Source: Polytrichum commune
Lineage: Eukaryota; Streptophyta; Polytrichopsida; Polytrichales; Polytrichaceae
NCBI GenBank assembly: GCA_950295325.1
Contig: OX485807.1
Coordinates: forward strand, 12,553,001-12,613,000
Direction of reading: 5' to 3'
DNA length: 60,000 bases
Shown: positions 10,463 through 23,361 of the stretch, piece by piece
Numbering within the stretch: position 1 is the first letter of the stretch
Layout: each line of letters begins with the position of its first letter
The notes under the pieces: model-generated
The model's input: the letters and a program-made list of their open reading frames with translations, nothing else
The model's database searches: none
What the model was told of the DNA's origin: nothing
Made by a program: the position numbers and the translations under genes

Positions 10463-13400
10463 ATGGAGGCGAAGGAAGAGGTAGTCGATCTCTCCACGAG
10501 ATCGGTGTTTCCGCAATTTAGAGAAAACATGCGCGCTATGCAATTCAGGATCAAGAACCGGTTCCGCGTGGCGATGACCTCTCGAAGCTTTTTGAGGCAC
10601 AAAGCTCGCAGACCTCGTGGCCTCGTGCAAGTGCCTGGCACTCCTGCGATGCGAGCCACAGCCACAGGGTTTGTGGTCGCCCGTGTGTTCCAAGACAACG
10701 TCATATTCGCCAGGGTTGCTCGCAGTTTGGCAAAGCAGGAGTGGCAGAAGAGTGTTGCTTGGGTTTCGTCCCTGCGGCCAACTTCGGTGATCCCTTCTTC
10801 AGTTTCCTCCAGGTTCTGGTCAGTTTTAGGATACTCTGCCGCAGGGGGTTCTTATGTGTATGCGGAGCATCATCAGCAGCCTGTTGCTCAGGCAGAGGCA
10901 CTCGTACTTGGACCTCGACCTGCTGCTGTGGGAGCTGTGTATAAACCAGAAGTAGAGGATGCTCTTTCTGCAAAAAAGAGAGCAAGAAAAGCGAAAGCTG
11001 CATATTATGAAGGTATGTGGCCCTCTTGGAAGCACTTCCAACTCCGCAGACAATGTGGCTGTTGGAATGGATCGGGAATTGGCTCATCTGGTTAGGAATT
11101 GCGAGTCAGGAAGATTTTCATCTTCAAGTTTCAGAATCGGCAGTGAGTTGCAAAAGTTATAAAAGGTTAAAGTGTAGATTCTCTTTCTCTTCAAACGATC
11201 ACCTAGAACCTCCCATTTCTGTTGACTGTTGAACCTAGAAAGCGAAAGCGGCTTACTATGAAGGTATTTATGTTATGAGCAAATTATGGGGCAACTGTCA
11301 ATTTGTGTACCGGTGATGCTGTTGCACCATTTTTATTTTATTTTTAATCTACTGTGCCGTTTGGGTTAATGTACATGGTGCTATTTTGGGCACTTCCAAC
11401 TCCATACACACCGTTCGAGCGGAAATTGATCTATCTGGTTAGCAATTGCGAGTCACAAAGATTGTCATGTCAAGTTTCAGAACCGGCCTTTAGTTGCAAA
11501 AGGTCAGAGTGGAGATTCTCTTTCTGTTTAAACGATCACATAGGCCCTCCCGCTTCTGTTCACTTTTGAACCTAGAATGGTGTGTATCTTTCGCACATAG
11601 TCCATGTCATCGTAACACGTTCCTTTCTGGTGTCTGTTCATGACCACCAGCCTTGTCAAATACCACATGAAAGTAGGCGCCCGATTTGAAGAATGGCCAC
11701 ATAAGGCCCACATACCTTACTTTGAATAAGCAGGTCACAGCCTTGTGCTCGATCTAAAACCTTCTTATGTACTGAGACGAGGAATTTTGAGGGATGTTTA
11801 TGTTATGCACAATAGGTTTAGTGCTTCTGTAGTTGTAGGTGTTGATGATCCTTCAAGTTTGGCAACAAGTTGTGAAAGCTTACAGTATGGCATTGGATTG
11901 TTACAGAGAAAGCAATTGCACAGGCAGGCGAAAATTCTCTTGGAGCTCAAATTGCTCAGGGAGTAGTGTTGCCAGCTGTGGCAGGCGTTTGTCATGCCTT
12001 CATGCATGGTCTGAATGCGACTGAGGTATATTGTTTTGTGTTTTTGGTGCTCTTTCACGAGTTATTTCGTTCTGAACATACATAAGTTTCTTATATGTAC
12101 TGCTGCATCTAGAGGTCATTCTCTGCAATTATTACTCCCAGTCTTTATTGCATCGTAAATGTAAATCCATACACTCGAAATGGCTGCAAGAGACTCTTAT
12201 TTCTACCATTGGCTTAAGTTACTGCTGATGGTAGACAAGTCTTGCTTAGAGCTCACCAAGTAACAGTGCTATGGAAGACATGATTGTGAAACTTGATATT
12301 TTGGCATATTGTTCTTATGGCCACATATATAATATGTTTGTGTGTAGGCCAGGGTAGTTTGTGAGCAGTAAGTAAAGGGTTCTTGGCACACAAATTGTGC
12401 AGGTATATGGTGCTGATAAACTGGAGGAGGCTGTTAGAAATAGGCCTGAAGGCCAGTCATTAATAACGGTTCGTTCTTCACACCTACTGATTCCTGATTT
12501 ATAAGAATTTCTCGTTCTTTGTATCGGTGTCAGTTGATTTGTTGTGTTCCTAGTGGAGAGTTAAAGTCATAGTATTGGCCTTTCTGGTTGTGTGAATGAG
12601 TGCTGTAGCTTCTGGAGCATGCATATCTTCATTTCTTAACAGCTTCTCTGCTGGTTTTCTTCCCATGTTTCCCCATTTCTCTTGATCCCACCTCAGAGCA
12701 TATATGACATCTGATTTTACAAGGAATGAGCAAGTGATTGACCAGGGTTTACAAGCTTTGTCTTATAGTATATGATGACATGTTCCAGGTGTGCAATCAT
12801 GTGGCTTCCATGGATGACCCTTTAGTAATGGCAGCACTCCTTCCACCCAGATTGTTACTCCATCCAAAGAGCTTGAGGTGGACACTCTGTGCAACAGATC
12901 GGTGTTTTACGAATGCTGCCTTTTCGGCATTTTTTCGAAGTGTTAAAGTTCTTCCTCTCAAACGTGGGGCTGGTCTACAACAGGAGGTGATATGCAATTC
13001 TTGCCCTATCCCTATGTATGCTGTCAGGTTTGTGTCACCTCATTGTGGGTCAAATATTGAGTAAGTTGCTCTCCTGTATATTCAAGACAAAGCAGCTCCT
13101 AAAATAAGTGTGGTAAGCACACCGGTATGTATGACATGATTTACTGGTGTGCTGTTACAGTAAGTGGATTACCTGTGAGCTGACACTTGTATTTCTTTTT
13201 GAGCAGGGTATAGACATTGCACTGTCGAAGCTGAAGCAAGGTGACTGGGTTCATATATTCCCAGAAGGTAGTCGATCGCGAGATGGTGGTAAGAGTATTG
13301 GAACAGTTCGGCGTGGTATTGGAAGGTCAGTTATCCATTTGCATTTTATTTGGTTACAAACCATGTTTTCCTTTACCACAGAGATTCTGGTTTGTTGTCC

Positions 13401-15324
13401 TTAGGTAGATTGAGGAAAAAAACCATGAGACAAATAAAGATTGACGAGGGAGTACAAGTTGGGTAGCAACTCAATCTTTTTATGAGAGTGGACTTTCTTC
13501 CACTTCGTCAAGGATACACAAGTTGGAATGGCATTGTCTTTTTGGCTTTGTGCACTGATCATCTTGTCATTCTAATGCAGGCTTATCACTGATGTGGAGA
13601 AGACACCATTGGTCATTCCTTTTGTTCATTCAGGAATGCAGGATGTGATGCCTATTGGCAGCAAGTTTCCCTCTGTTTCAAAGAAGGTAGGGCTTTTCCT
13701 TCTCTATACTTCAATTTAGATGGATGCCTCACACACTACTCCTTCCACCACACTATATTGGTCTAGGATGTAAAGTTGCATTTCATAATGTGTGAACACT
13801 GGAGTGAAATGGCATCAAGCTGGGTCAGGATTGGTGCATGCCTACTGAATGTGATGTAAATGTGTAATTGCATGCATCCAAGTCCACATCCAGCATCATT
13901 TTGACCAACGGCCTGGGAGCGGATTAGACAGTTGATGATTGATTTGGGCTATAAAAACCTGTGAATGGTTATTTGCATCCCTATGTATCATCCCGTCTGT
14001 CTTTCTATATTCCTTATCATATCAGTGACACTTCTTTCACTATTATACTTATTGTACATGATTTTGTTAAGTGATGAAGTTATTTTTGCTGGTATGTTTT
14101 GCCTGGTCTTTACAAAGTTTTGTACTTCAGGCTATCTGTGTGATTCTGATATTAAGAATGTCTTGAAAACCCCTTAGGTATCTGTACTAGTTGGAGATCC
14201 CATCGAGCTGGATGATCTTGTGAAAGAAAATGCAGAAGAGGGTCTTTCAAAGGCTGCATTATATGATGCAATTGCTGCACGAGTTGGCCAACGCATGCGA
14301 GTGATGAAAGAAGAGTTAGACCAGCTAGTGGTGGCGCGTGAGCTTCAGCTTGCTGCAGAGGAAGCTCAAAAGCTGCATACTGTTGAGAGGGCGCAAGGCC
14401 TTCTTCAGTACCTTGATTGGGAAGCTCAAGGGCTTGTGCCTGAAAATGACTTCATTGCAAAAGAGAAGCACACCGCCCTTTTGTCTTCAATCCACAGCCA
14501 ACAGAACCAAACTGATAAGGGACATCATCTTCAAGGTGAGTCTTTCTGATGACAAATCTGAGTTGCCAATGATATTTTATAAGAATTAAAACCCTTATAA
14601 GGACTGGGTATACAGGATATGTGTTGATCTGTACAAACCCCAACAAAGTATTGAAATAATATTTTTGTTTATCCATTTTTAGCAAAACCTAGCATGATTA
14701 GATATATTTGGTATGAATTTGAGTCTAGCTCATTTATATAAGCAGAAATCTCCTTATATTTCAATTTACATATGTGCATACCCCTATTGGAATAGTGGAT
14801 ATGATAAATGGGCCAATTTGAGATAATATCACTTTTGACACTTTCAGCCAACAACATTAAGAAGTGGCCTTTAAACCCCCTATATACAACACCTTGACAC
14901 CTTAAGAATGGGCCTCTTGGAAAGGGCTAATGAAGCAAATCTACTTGTTGGGTTGTACCTTTCATTCATAGTGTGGCAATTATTTATGTAGATATGCAGT
15001 CTCAGTCATCTTTGCTGTCTGTTGTCAGGTAAACACCTACAATCTGAAGTAGGCTTGCCATCATCCTCAGAGCAGACAGTGACTGAGGTGGAGATGGATG
15101 AGTTCTTTGAATCGGAGGATGACTGGGATCTGTTATCAAAGCCATCATATGGCAGCATCTTGTCACGGGTTCAAGGTTTCGTCGACACTCCCACATTTCT
15201 GGGCCTGGGATTTGCTGCCCGGGGTTTTCTCAGTAGCAGAACCGAACAAGAAGCAGGAATGGAGCTGAATAGCTGGAGGTATTGGGGCCGCTTTTCAAAG
15301 AAGCCTCTGAAGCAAGCTGACTGA
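10463..15324 (+). CDS. Tafazzin-like phospholipid/glycerol acyltransferase
   Basis: This is probably a membrane O-acyltransferase of the PlsC/tafazzin (LPLAT) family, acting on lysophospholipids. Exons: 10463-11012, 11886-12025, 12403-12468, 12789-12986, 13207-13325, 13581-13686, 14178-14535, 15029-15324. They are in phase and give 610 residues. The catalytic NH-x4-D motif is NHVASMDD (about residues 255-262). The substrate-binding block is FPEGSRSRDGG (from about 336), followed by VIPFVHSGMQDVMPIG (about 369). The RWTLCATDRCF and SVKVLPLKRG segments match plant tafazzin homologues. After the domain comes a charged, Ala/Glu-rich helical stretch and an acidic, aromatic C-terminus. The N-terminal 230 residues are a less conserved extension. 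The exon 2 acceptor is uncertain: 11907 is also in phase and would drop seven residues. The ATG at 10463 is the first in an AAAAAATGG context. Confidence 0.9.
10990..11580 (+). repeat. Tandem duplication across the exon 1 end and intron 1 of the acyltransferase gene
   Basis: Unit A (about 10990-11235) contains the last 25 nt of exon 1, its GT donor and about 220 nt of intron. Unit B (about 11239-11575) repeats the same order. It has an exon-end copy at 11239-11263 preceded by AG and followed by GTATTT, then about 110 nt of different sequence, then the intron-derived part from about 11390. The two exon-end copies differ at three positions, all synonymous in the KAKAAYYE frame. Intron phase would give a stop if unit B's mini-exon were spliced after exon 1. 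Confidence 0.7.
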
Positions 15325-17019
15325 AAAGTATGCGCATCCGAGAGAGACATCTTACATACAAACTTGGGCATTTGATTTTCTAGAGCAACAAATGCACATA
15401 ATAATAGGAAAATGTATGACGAGCATGGCTTACTTGTAGCCAGCCACTCGTTGTATTTTTCAATACAGCGGAGATCCTGGATTTTGTTCACGTCGAGCAG
15501 GAACTGAAGACATCCCTGGAGCAATTGCGTGCACAAAGAACTCATGTCTAGCATGGGTATGTCTGCAAACTGTGAAATATTTTCCAAACTTGTCACAACA
15601 GTTTTATTAATGGCAAATTGCCGAGCTCCTTCAGTGCACAGCCCAAAGCTGGAATGCTTGGAGCAGACTACAAGCAGGCGGCTATATAGTTTCAGCAACT
15701 GAGACATCATTAGATTGAAACTGAAGTGTGCAACAACTTGGGGTGACATGGCTGTGTGCAACAACCTAAGTGAATTTTTGAGCTTTAGGTTGACTCTCTT
15801 TGTACATAGAAATTAGGGCATGAGTAATTTGAAACTCATGACTTTGCCCTGTGAATCGGATTTCAAGGTTTAACAGTGGTATCTGTAAATCATCTGAAAT
15901 TTTTCTGCAGACTACAGTTTTGAGTGCATATGTATGGCTGGGGCTCCACTGTTTCACAAGTTAGATTTGAGATCTGTGTTGTGCTGTCTTTATTTTGTTC
16001 CATTATGAAAATCTATGGCTACTTGCAAGAACGTATTGGTTCACTTTATTTGTTTGAATGTTACTCAGGATTATGCTTAGCAAGTGGTGGTGGAAAAGAA
16101 AGAACCACTATATTGGTTATTTCTCCACATCAATAAAGAATGGACCACTATGTATAAGGAATGCAAATCCAACGTGTTGCCGTCTTGGTCCTTGGAATAA
16201 TATTATCAAGTGTCCATTGGAACTTAGCAGGTACCCATTCAAGGCTCAAAAAAATAGGTGTCAAATTGTATGCTTGAAACCGTTTGAAAGGGCACCAACT
16301 TGGTTGACATCTTGTAGTCAAAGTTCTCATTGGTCCATGCAATCCTTTGTAATCGGATTCATGTGTTGGCCTTAAAATTGGGACAAACAATGATATTAAT
16401 AGCAAATATTGTGCTTTGATACGGTGCTTTGTTGTGACATCATGCCATTGTAATAAACCAATGGCAAGTGAAGTTTGCACCTGGTATTGATCAAGCATGG
16501 CCCCTTTGCTCTACCATGGATGTTGAGGATGAGCTACACCAAGTAATGTATTTTGAACAAGCCCAAATCATATGGAAGTGGGCAATATGGCCTAACAAAC
16601 AATCTACACATGGCCCATGCAAGCATCTTAGTTGCGCTCAATGTAAGGTTACCTGTTCTATTTCTGAAGGGTGCCCTTTCATTAAACTCTAAGGAACAGC
16701 TTCAAAAAATAGGGTCCTAGGGTTCCCAATGCAGTAAAGTAATTCAAAAATGATGATTTTAATTCAAAATATTATAGCATATTTTTGTTCACTTCAACTA
16801 CATAGGGAAAAATAAACCATCTCCATTTCGATTTTTTTATTTTTTTATTTTTTTTATTTTGGGGGGGGGGGGGGTATTGTCTCTGTTAATCATCTCAATC
16901 TTAGTTTTGCATGGAAATGAAAGAGTCACATGTAGACCCATGACGTGACATGCGGTGTAAAGTGGTGACTTAATCTAGTGGGAGTGGAGCTTGGCATTTG
17001 TTTTCTCATTTTCTCTTAT
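15325..17019. other. Acyltransferase 3' flank and intergenic DNA
   Basis: No gene is recognised. An open minus-strand frame at 15171-15764 overlaps the last acyltransferase exon in antisense and looks like chance. A T-rich stretch and a run of about 14 G lie around 16830-16874. Confidence 0.5.
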
Positions 17020-17505
17020 TTAGTACCATATGTGAGGTACTTGGTGGCATTTAAGGAGATGATCTCCGTACAAATATTTAATTTTAGAAACCATGGAGTT
17101 TATGATGGAGGAATGATGGTGTCTTTGATACCAATGTAACGATAAGTAGGGCGAGGGTTTGGCAATCAAATTGTTTAAGATGTGGGATAAGGATGTCATA
17201 AGTAGCATATTTATGAGCATACCAACTTGATTGAGGGGGCAAAGGTTGCAAAGAGGAGAGAGGTGTGGATTGAGAATCTTTAGTTTCTGAAAGTTGCCCA
17301 TATATCTACCAAATTGAAGTTTGAGGGTTTGTGTAATTTGGGCATCATAGTTTTGTTTTGGGGTTCCAAAATAACTTGGACCATGGTTGCGTATACCCTG
17401 ATCAGCGAACCATTTGGCAACATAAGGATAGGTGTTAGTGGCAGATGAGGTTGTATAGTTTAGGGGTTCATTTTCTATATATTTTTGGGTTGTGCATTGA
17501 ACCAT
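17020..17505 (-). pseudogene. Probable LINE-type reverse transcriptase C-terminal remnant
   Basis: The minus-strand frame contains QTLKLQFGRYMGN, then SPLCNLCPLNQVG, then ILNNLIAK. From memory, this order resembles the C-terminal part of plant non-LTR retroelement polyproteins: a conserved TGQYMGN-like segment, then a cysteine-containing zinc-binding (zf-RVT-like) segment, then a helix with a conserved RHN. The expected histidine ligands are mutated here and nothing upstream looks like a polymerase domain. A decayed fragment is therefore the best reading. A lineage-specific protein of unknown function is the alternative. Confidence 0.4.
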
Positions 17506-19175
17506 CAGGTTGGGTAGTTGTGGGGGTGCTAGCTGACCCGTAAGGGAGACGATGACCTATATGGCGAGTCTTTCCAAAAACCTTTGAACAATCATGCACA
17601 TTAAGCTTGCGGTGTGGACGAATGTACAAGAGTATGCAAGACTTGCATGGATGAAGACACTAACTGACTGCCACAATACGGCAATTGCCAAAAAATACTT
17701 TTGGATCTCTTTGACAAAGGTGGAGCTCTCACTATGTGTTGTGCAAATGCAATGAAAAAATGTATTGTGCAAACATAATGAAGAAACGTATTGTGCAAAC
17801 GTAAGGATCCCCAGGACATTCCTCGCCCAACCTTTAATCTCCATCATCATTGAGTTTTTGGGGTCATGCTTTTTACGGTTGGCCAATCTTAATTGTTTTA
17901 CACAAGAGCTAATGTTCTCCACTAAGCTTGTCCTTAACACATTAGCTCACGGTGGTGAAAGGTAGCGCCTTGGCAATATTGATGGCAGCTTGTAGCAATT
18001 CTTTGGTTGCTTCCTCTCACCCTCCTCTCTTTTAGTGTCCCATGCTCCCCTTTCCAAAGTTCGGCTTAGGGTGTGGGGCGTGGTTCTAATTTCCACTTTC
18101 TTGGCAATGAAATCATTGTCAATATCAATCTATAATTTATTGTTTAGGGAACTGATAAGATTCTAAAGGCAACAAATTTTCCCAACTTCAATTTTGCTAT
18201 GTATCTTACGCCATTAACCAATCAAATTGAACTTCAAATTTCTTGTTGGAATGTGGATAGCTTTATTATTATTAGTTAACGTGTCAAAATGGTTATCAAT
18301 AGTTATGGATGATTATCAATGGGAATTTTGCTTGTTTCAACCGTACAAATATAGTAGAAAACACTATCTTCTATAACTCACTTTTGGAAGCGAACTTTAA
18401 ATTGGTCTTCAAATTGTACTTTATGATACATCTTTGATACGATACCAATCCCTAAGGGCTTTAGGGATTAAAGTTGACAATAGATGTTGCGAGTTCATTG
18501 CGATGATAAAACATATGGCCGGTGAGTGTCAACAGTTACCCACCAATATTTGAAGTGAAGTACCATCACATGATCTAGTGTCAAGAGAACAGCTAAAATG
18601 TAGTTCAATCATTTTAATGCTATTCTGAAGAGTCGACGTCACTGCCAGAAATGTGAGAACGAAATATTGAAAAAGAAGAGACATCATAATTGGGATGTCA
18701 AAGAATTTGGTAGGCAGCTAGTCCACATGGTAAACTTGTTCATGTGACCCGAATGCATACCTCTCACGGTGTTGGGGAACCGATTAGGTCGTAGGTCTGC
18801 CGCAAAACCTGATGCAGACCCGAGTTAAGCCTCAAACAGGTGAAATTACACTAGCTAATAAATCTTGGCTCAAAATTTTGGTGCACGTGATTATCATTCT
18901 GCTACTAGTAACTGAGGAGAAGATCGGCGGAGCCTAGGGGCAAGATAATTGGCTTCGGGTACCCCCATGCAAAACCACAGGCTGATCCAGCACTGAACAC
19001 CTTTTGGTGAATTGTGGCAGTCGTAAGAAGCAAATTCTCCTTCTGACCTGACGAGAACCACAGGCCCATGAGAGCATAGGACTTGTCAAACAGGATGATG
19101 TCAGATCCCGTTTGGTCGAGCTTACTGGCATTTCAGCTCAACGGAAGGAAGGAAATGACTTCGATCATCACGCTA
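17506..19175. other. Intergenic DNA, including the GRAS 3' flank
   Basis: I see no supported gene. Two overlapping minus-strand frames near 17557-17940 share a repeated word (TTGTGCAAA...AATGAAGAAA) but resemble no family. The stretch next to 19175 should hold the 3' untranslated region of the GRAS gene. Confidence 0.5.
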
Positions 19176-22100
19176 CTACGACCCTTGTGTAGGCTCCCAT
19201 ACCGTGATGGCGCGAACAATCTGGTTTTTCCATCCCATTAGAAACCAACCACCATCTTCACCTACCCCATAGTCTTTATGATAAGATGCCATCATGGCCT
19301 GAATTTTGGACATTACAATCGGCTTCAATGGCACCTGTGAGAAGCCAGCCCGCTGGGTTCGAGACTGCCATTGCCTATATGGCTCCGCACGTTGCACCCT
19401 GTCTCGTCCTTCACAAGCGACAATGTTGAGGATTTCTCGACCATAGAAATCTCTTTCGAGTACAATCCTATTCGGGTCGTCACTTGCCATGGAGACCTCC
19501 ATGGCATCGAACATGGGTGAGTAGTACTTGATGCTCTCCCGGAAGCGGGTCATGAAGAAGGGTGCATTATGATTTCCATTAATGACTGCCATGACAAAGA
19601 TCTGTATGAACATAAAAAGCAAAAGGACTTCAGAGAATTGTTAAGAATGTGCAGATAACATTCAGAATCTTCAAATGTAAGCTGGAAATTGCAAGATGGC
19701 ATTACAGAAGCCGACGGGGCCACCATTTAAAATTTCTAAGGAATTAAACCGCAAGTGTCACCGAGAGTGATAAAATGGGCCATCAATCCCAGGGCATTTT
19801 GGGAAGATTCTTGAAATTTAAGGATTAACGAGGAGAGTTAAGCACTCAACTAAACTCTGGAAAATATCCATGGAAATTTAGGTAAGACCACATTTCATAG
19901 CAGACATAGATCGACCTTTATAGCAGGAACGAGGAACACACATTTGGAAAGCACAATTTAGAGGATGGATTGGGCCTATGTCATCATAGGCATACTGACC
20001 TTGGGATTCATGCTCCGGATCCTGTCAAGGACAATTTTCCGAGGGCTAGCAGCCAAGATTGACTCGTCAAGGAGATTGTGTAACCTGTTCTGGCAATGCA
20101 CTGCAAGCACCTCATTGCTCCTCAAAGATAGCTGCGCAGGAGTTATTGATTCCCACTTGTCAGCTAGTGCGTGGAACTCGAATGGAACTCCCCACAGCTT
20201 CGCAAATTCAGCCAACCTGGTCCCAGCCTCCAGTATTCTGCTGGAGGGTTTTTCCCCAGGTTGTACATCAATACCTGCCGTAGAAAAGAGGAACATCTCC
20301 TGATTAAGTGCCGATAACGTTGGTCGATCAAGCACTGAACTGTTCCGGATCATGGAAGTGGAACATCAACTGGTTTACGACCACGTTGCCTGAACTTGCA
20401 ATCATTAATAACTGCACTATTTATGGTATTTAGTATCACCAGCCTAATAATGCCCTAAATATGAGGCCTACATGTATATTATACCAATGATCAACAACTT
20501 GACCATTAGTGTAATCATATGACACTTGACATTTGTGTGTACTATTATTTGGGCACTAGTATATTTGATGTTATTATGACTATGCCTAAGTTACACAATG
20601 GTCATAAGTTAAACACATGAACTTATTATTAGTATGTTCCATAATATCTTCCTCTTGCATATTAATTTGTAAACACATCGCTTGACATTAGTAATGCACG
20701 GAAAGAGGTCCCACCCATCAATCAACAAATAACTTCCTCTTTTGCGCTAAATATTAAAATTATTATCTCAAATTTTCCAATGTGGCATCCTCATAAGATA
20801 TGACTTTCAAGGGATTATTCACTTCAAAAAGTTACTTATGTTGGCAAATATTATCATGTTCCCAAACAGATGTGACATTTCTAGCCTCCTGCAACCTATT
20901 TTAGGCCCTCCGCAAACAGTGTACTTGACCCTAAATACCACTAAAAATATGGTGAAGCCTTCATATCAATTTGGAGCTTACCTGTGATGCGAAGGTGGGG
21001 TGGCCCTCCTAGCCTTTGCGACAACTGCTGGATGAGGGATGGCCATTGACCTCCGTATGTGAGCCCATAGTCTACCACATGCACATGAGTAGCACCTTCG
21101 AAGGCATCCAATATTGTTTTCATGGCAAGAAAGTGGCCCACTTTGATGTATGGACAATAGTCGACGAACAAGCGCAGGGCGTTGAAGACCACTCTAGAGA
21201 AGCAGTTGTTCGTGAACGCTTTATAAAGCTGTGCGCCAGTTCCTGTCATTTTGGCAACCTTTAGGTATCAACAAGAAACACGTCAGAAACATTTTTTTAG
21301 CACACACACTTTGGCAGAACAGGTAACATTCAAATTTCAAAGCAGGAAGACGGGAAGTAATAAACAAGATACTAAAAGTCTGTTTCCTCCATATTGCTGC
21401 CTCATTCAGCTGTTCCATTTGCCTCGAAAGGGTTTCCAAGCTCCCAGTAGCCCCACTTACCAAAGCTTCCATGTAGTAATACGCCATACGCTGGACAACA
21501 TTTCCAGAGGCCGATGAGTGCTGTCGGATTTCTCCTATTATTTTAGTCGCGCTTCTCACGTCCTCTTGACTCACGGCTAGTGCGCATCTGACTCACCATA
21601 ACGATCACAGTCAGTTTGGCGAAGATACAGATCTATCCCTTCTTGTAGCTGTTAACTAGGAGAATTGAGGTGAAAAACCAAGTAAGAAGTGAGTAAAGTA
21701 GACGATTTGCTTTGTTTGGACCAAGTCATCATATCGCTGATCACAGCCCATCATGAAGTGTGTTTCCCGATTATTTCAGATTAGATTGCTCATGACTCAT
21801 ACAGAATCACTGAACAGCGATTTATACCTGCAGATGACATCTTTCAATCGCACTCCGTCTCATAATACGGAGTAAATGTTAAACTAGGTTCTAACTCACC
21901 CGCTCTGGGTCCTGCACTTTACAACCTGATAATCGGAAGAAGTAACACGTGCCAATCGTATTTACAATTCCACGATTTAAACATCAAGAAAGGCTCCAAA
22001 TTACTAAACTCAGTAGCTTAAAAGCGATAACCAGATCACTGTGTTCCAATTTCGGAAGTGCAATCCAATTTCCAACCGCTCAGGTCCTACGCTTCAAAAT

Positions 22101-23227
22101 TCACTGTAACTTGATCAATTTGCCTTACTGAATTGGATCACACAAAGACCGAAGTCGTAACGATGAAGAGAAGCTTTTAAATACCTGAGGAGTAAAGCAG
22201 TCAGATCGACGGTAGGAGTACAAGCGGGTAATTTAGGATCAAGCGATGCTCCCGCAAACTGAAGAGTCTGATATAAAGGATTGCTCAAATGCGGTCTTAG
22301 CTGAAGGGCATCCAAGGGCGAGTTATATGTTTCATCGGAGTGATCTGTGCAGGCATCCCTCTCATCGATCCATAAGCTGGAATCTACATCTTCAGAAACC
22401 ATGGAGACGTCCATGAGATGCTTACTAAGATTGCTCGTGTACGCATGAATGAGCCTTTCAGTTAAGCCTTCCTCAGTTGGTACTTCACTAGTTTTGGTCC
22501 AGCTGCTGTCATAGTCGATTATAAGTTCAGGCTCATCGGCAATTGAACCATGAGACTGATCCGGTGCAATGAGAGCGGATATCTCTTTCTCCATGGCCTG
22601 ATACGCACTACCTTGTTGCATTATGCACCCATTGTTTTCGATGTTATCGTCCATGAACGTCATATCGTCAAGAAAGCGGATCAAAGGGTCACCACTACTA
22701 CTATCTACTGATTCTACAGCATCAGCCGATGCAGCACTTGCATTTCGGAAGCTCGAGGATGGCGAGAGTGAAGCCGACCTATTATAGGAGGCTTTCGAGG
22801 AGCTGGAGCTCGTCGCTGTTGCTTCCAAGAGACTTGCAGAGCGCGATTGGCGAGGAAGGTTAGTTTTCCTGGAGAAGGAGTGCAACTGAGGGAGTACGGG
22901 TCTTTGGAGAAACTCCGGAGCACTTGCAGACCTGCTCTTGTGGAAGTAGGTTGGATGCTCAAGGTCAGTGGCGCCATTCGGAATGCTTCTAGCAGCATTG
23001 GCATCATGATGATCCACGACACCTCGAAGATCTAGAGATGGAAGATAAGAATATTGTTGAACAGAGGCTCGGTTTTCCGCCGAGACATCCCTCACCTGAC
23101 TAAACAAGCTGCGTTTCTGCACTTTCGGACGTATCTGAGAATGAAGCCATGCCTGTTGCAGTTGACTTGCTAGGGGTGAAAACTCTACACTTCCTGCACC
23201 AACTCTACTCTGCCGAATGTCTAGCAT
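19176..23227 (-). CDS. GRAS-family transcription regulator, LISCL (SCL9/14/33-like) type
   Basis: GRAS proteins are plant nuclear regulators. LISCL members act in stress/detoxification and meiotic gene expression. Exons in transcript order: 23227-22185, 21587-21461, 21258-20982, 20274-20000, 19601-19176, all in phase, about 715 residues. The N-terminal half is Ser-rich and disordered. Around residues 180-222 it has a segment (DPLIRFLDDMTFMDDN, then AYQAMEKEISALI) like the LISCL N-terminal motif. The GRAS domain starts near 335 (VDLTALLL). VHVVD (about 449-453) is the VHIID motif. Then come PHLRITG, PFEFHALADKWE, PRKIVLDRIRSMNPK, NAPFFMTRFRES, and a SAW end with GWKNQIVRAITVWEP. The frame is open upstream to a GTG at 23251, beyond which it is closed, so the first ATG at 23227 is used. 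An upstream noncoding or coding exon is possible. Confidence 0.9.
20420..20965 (+). repeat. Dispersed repeat inside GRAS intron 3, copy 1
   Basis: Most of intron 3 (20275-20981) aligns by eye with 25660-26165 in the same orientation. Shared blocks, in order, include AATGATCAACAACTT, CACAATGGTC, TATCTTCCTCTTGCATA (TTCC in place of CCTC in the other copy), AGAGTTACTTA-like, and a shared end, TTTAGGCCC...GTGCACTTGA...CTAAATACCA. No coding potential. The element class is unknown. Confidence 0.65.
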
Positions 23228-23361
23228 CCCTATCTCTACCACGGCGTCCACTCTTGACAGTGATCACCTCACTCGTCACACACTCTTGTATCTATATTCA
23301 CCAACTCTACTCAGCGAGACATACTCATCTTCTACGCCAACAAACATGATTGATCCGGCAC

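Noticed and set aside
10445-11087. Several open frames antisense to acyltransferase exon 1
   Set aside because: They are shadows of a GC-rich coding exon. The + strand frame continues in phase into the conserved acyltransferase domain.
15171-15764. 197-codon open frame on the minus strand
   Set aside because: It is antisense to the last acyltransferase exon and its 3' flank, matches no family I recognise and has no splice or domain support.
23228-23251. GRAS start at position 23251
   Set aside because: That codon is GTG, which is not a normal start in plants. The first in-frame ATG is at 23227.
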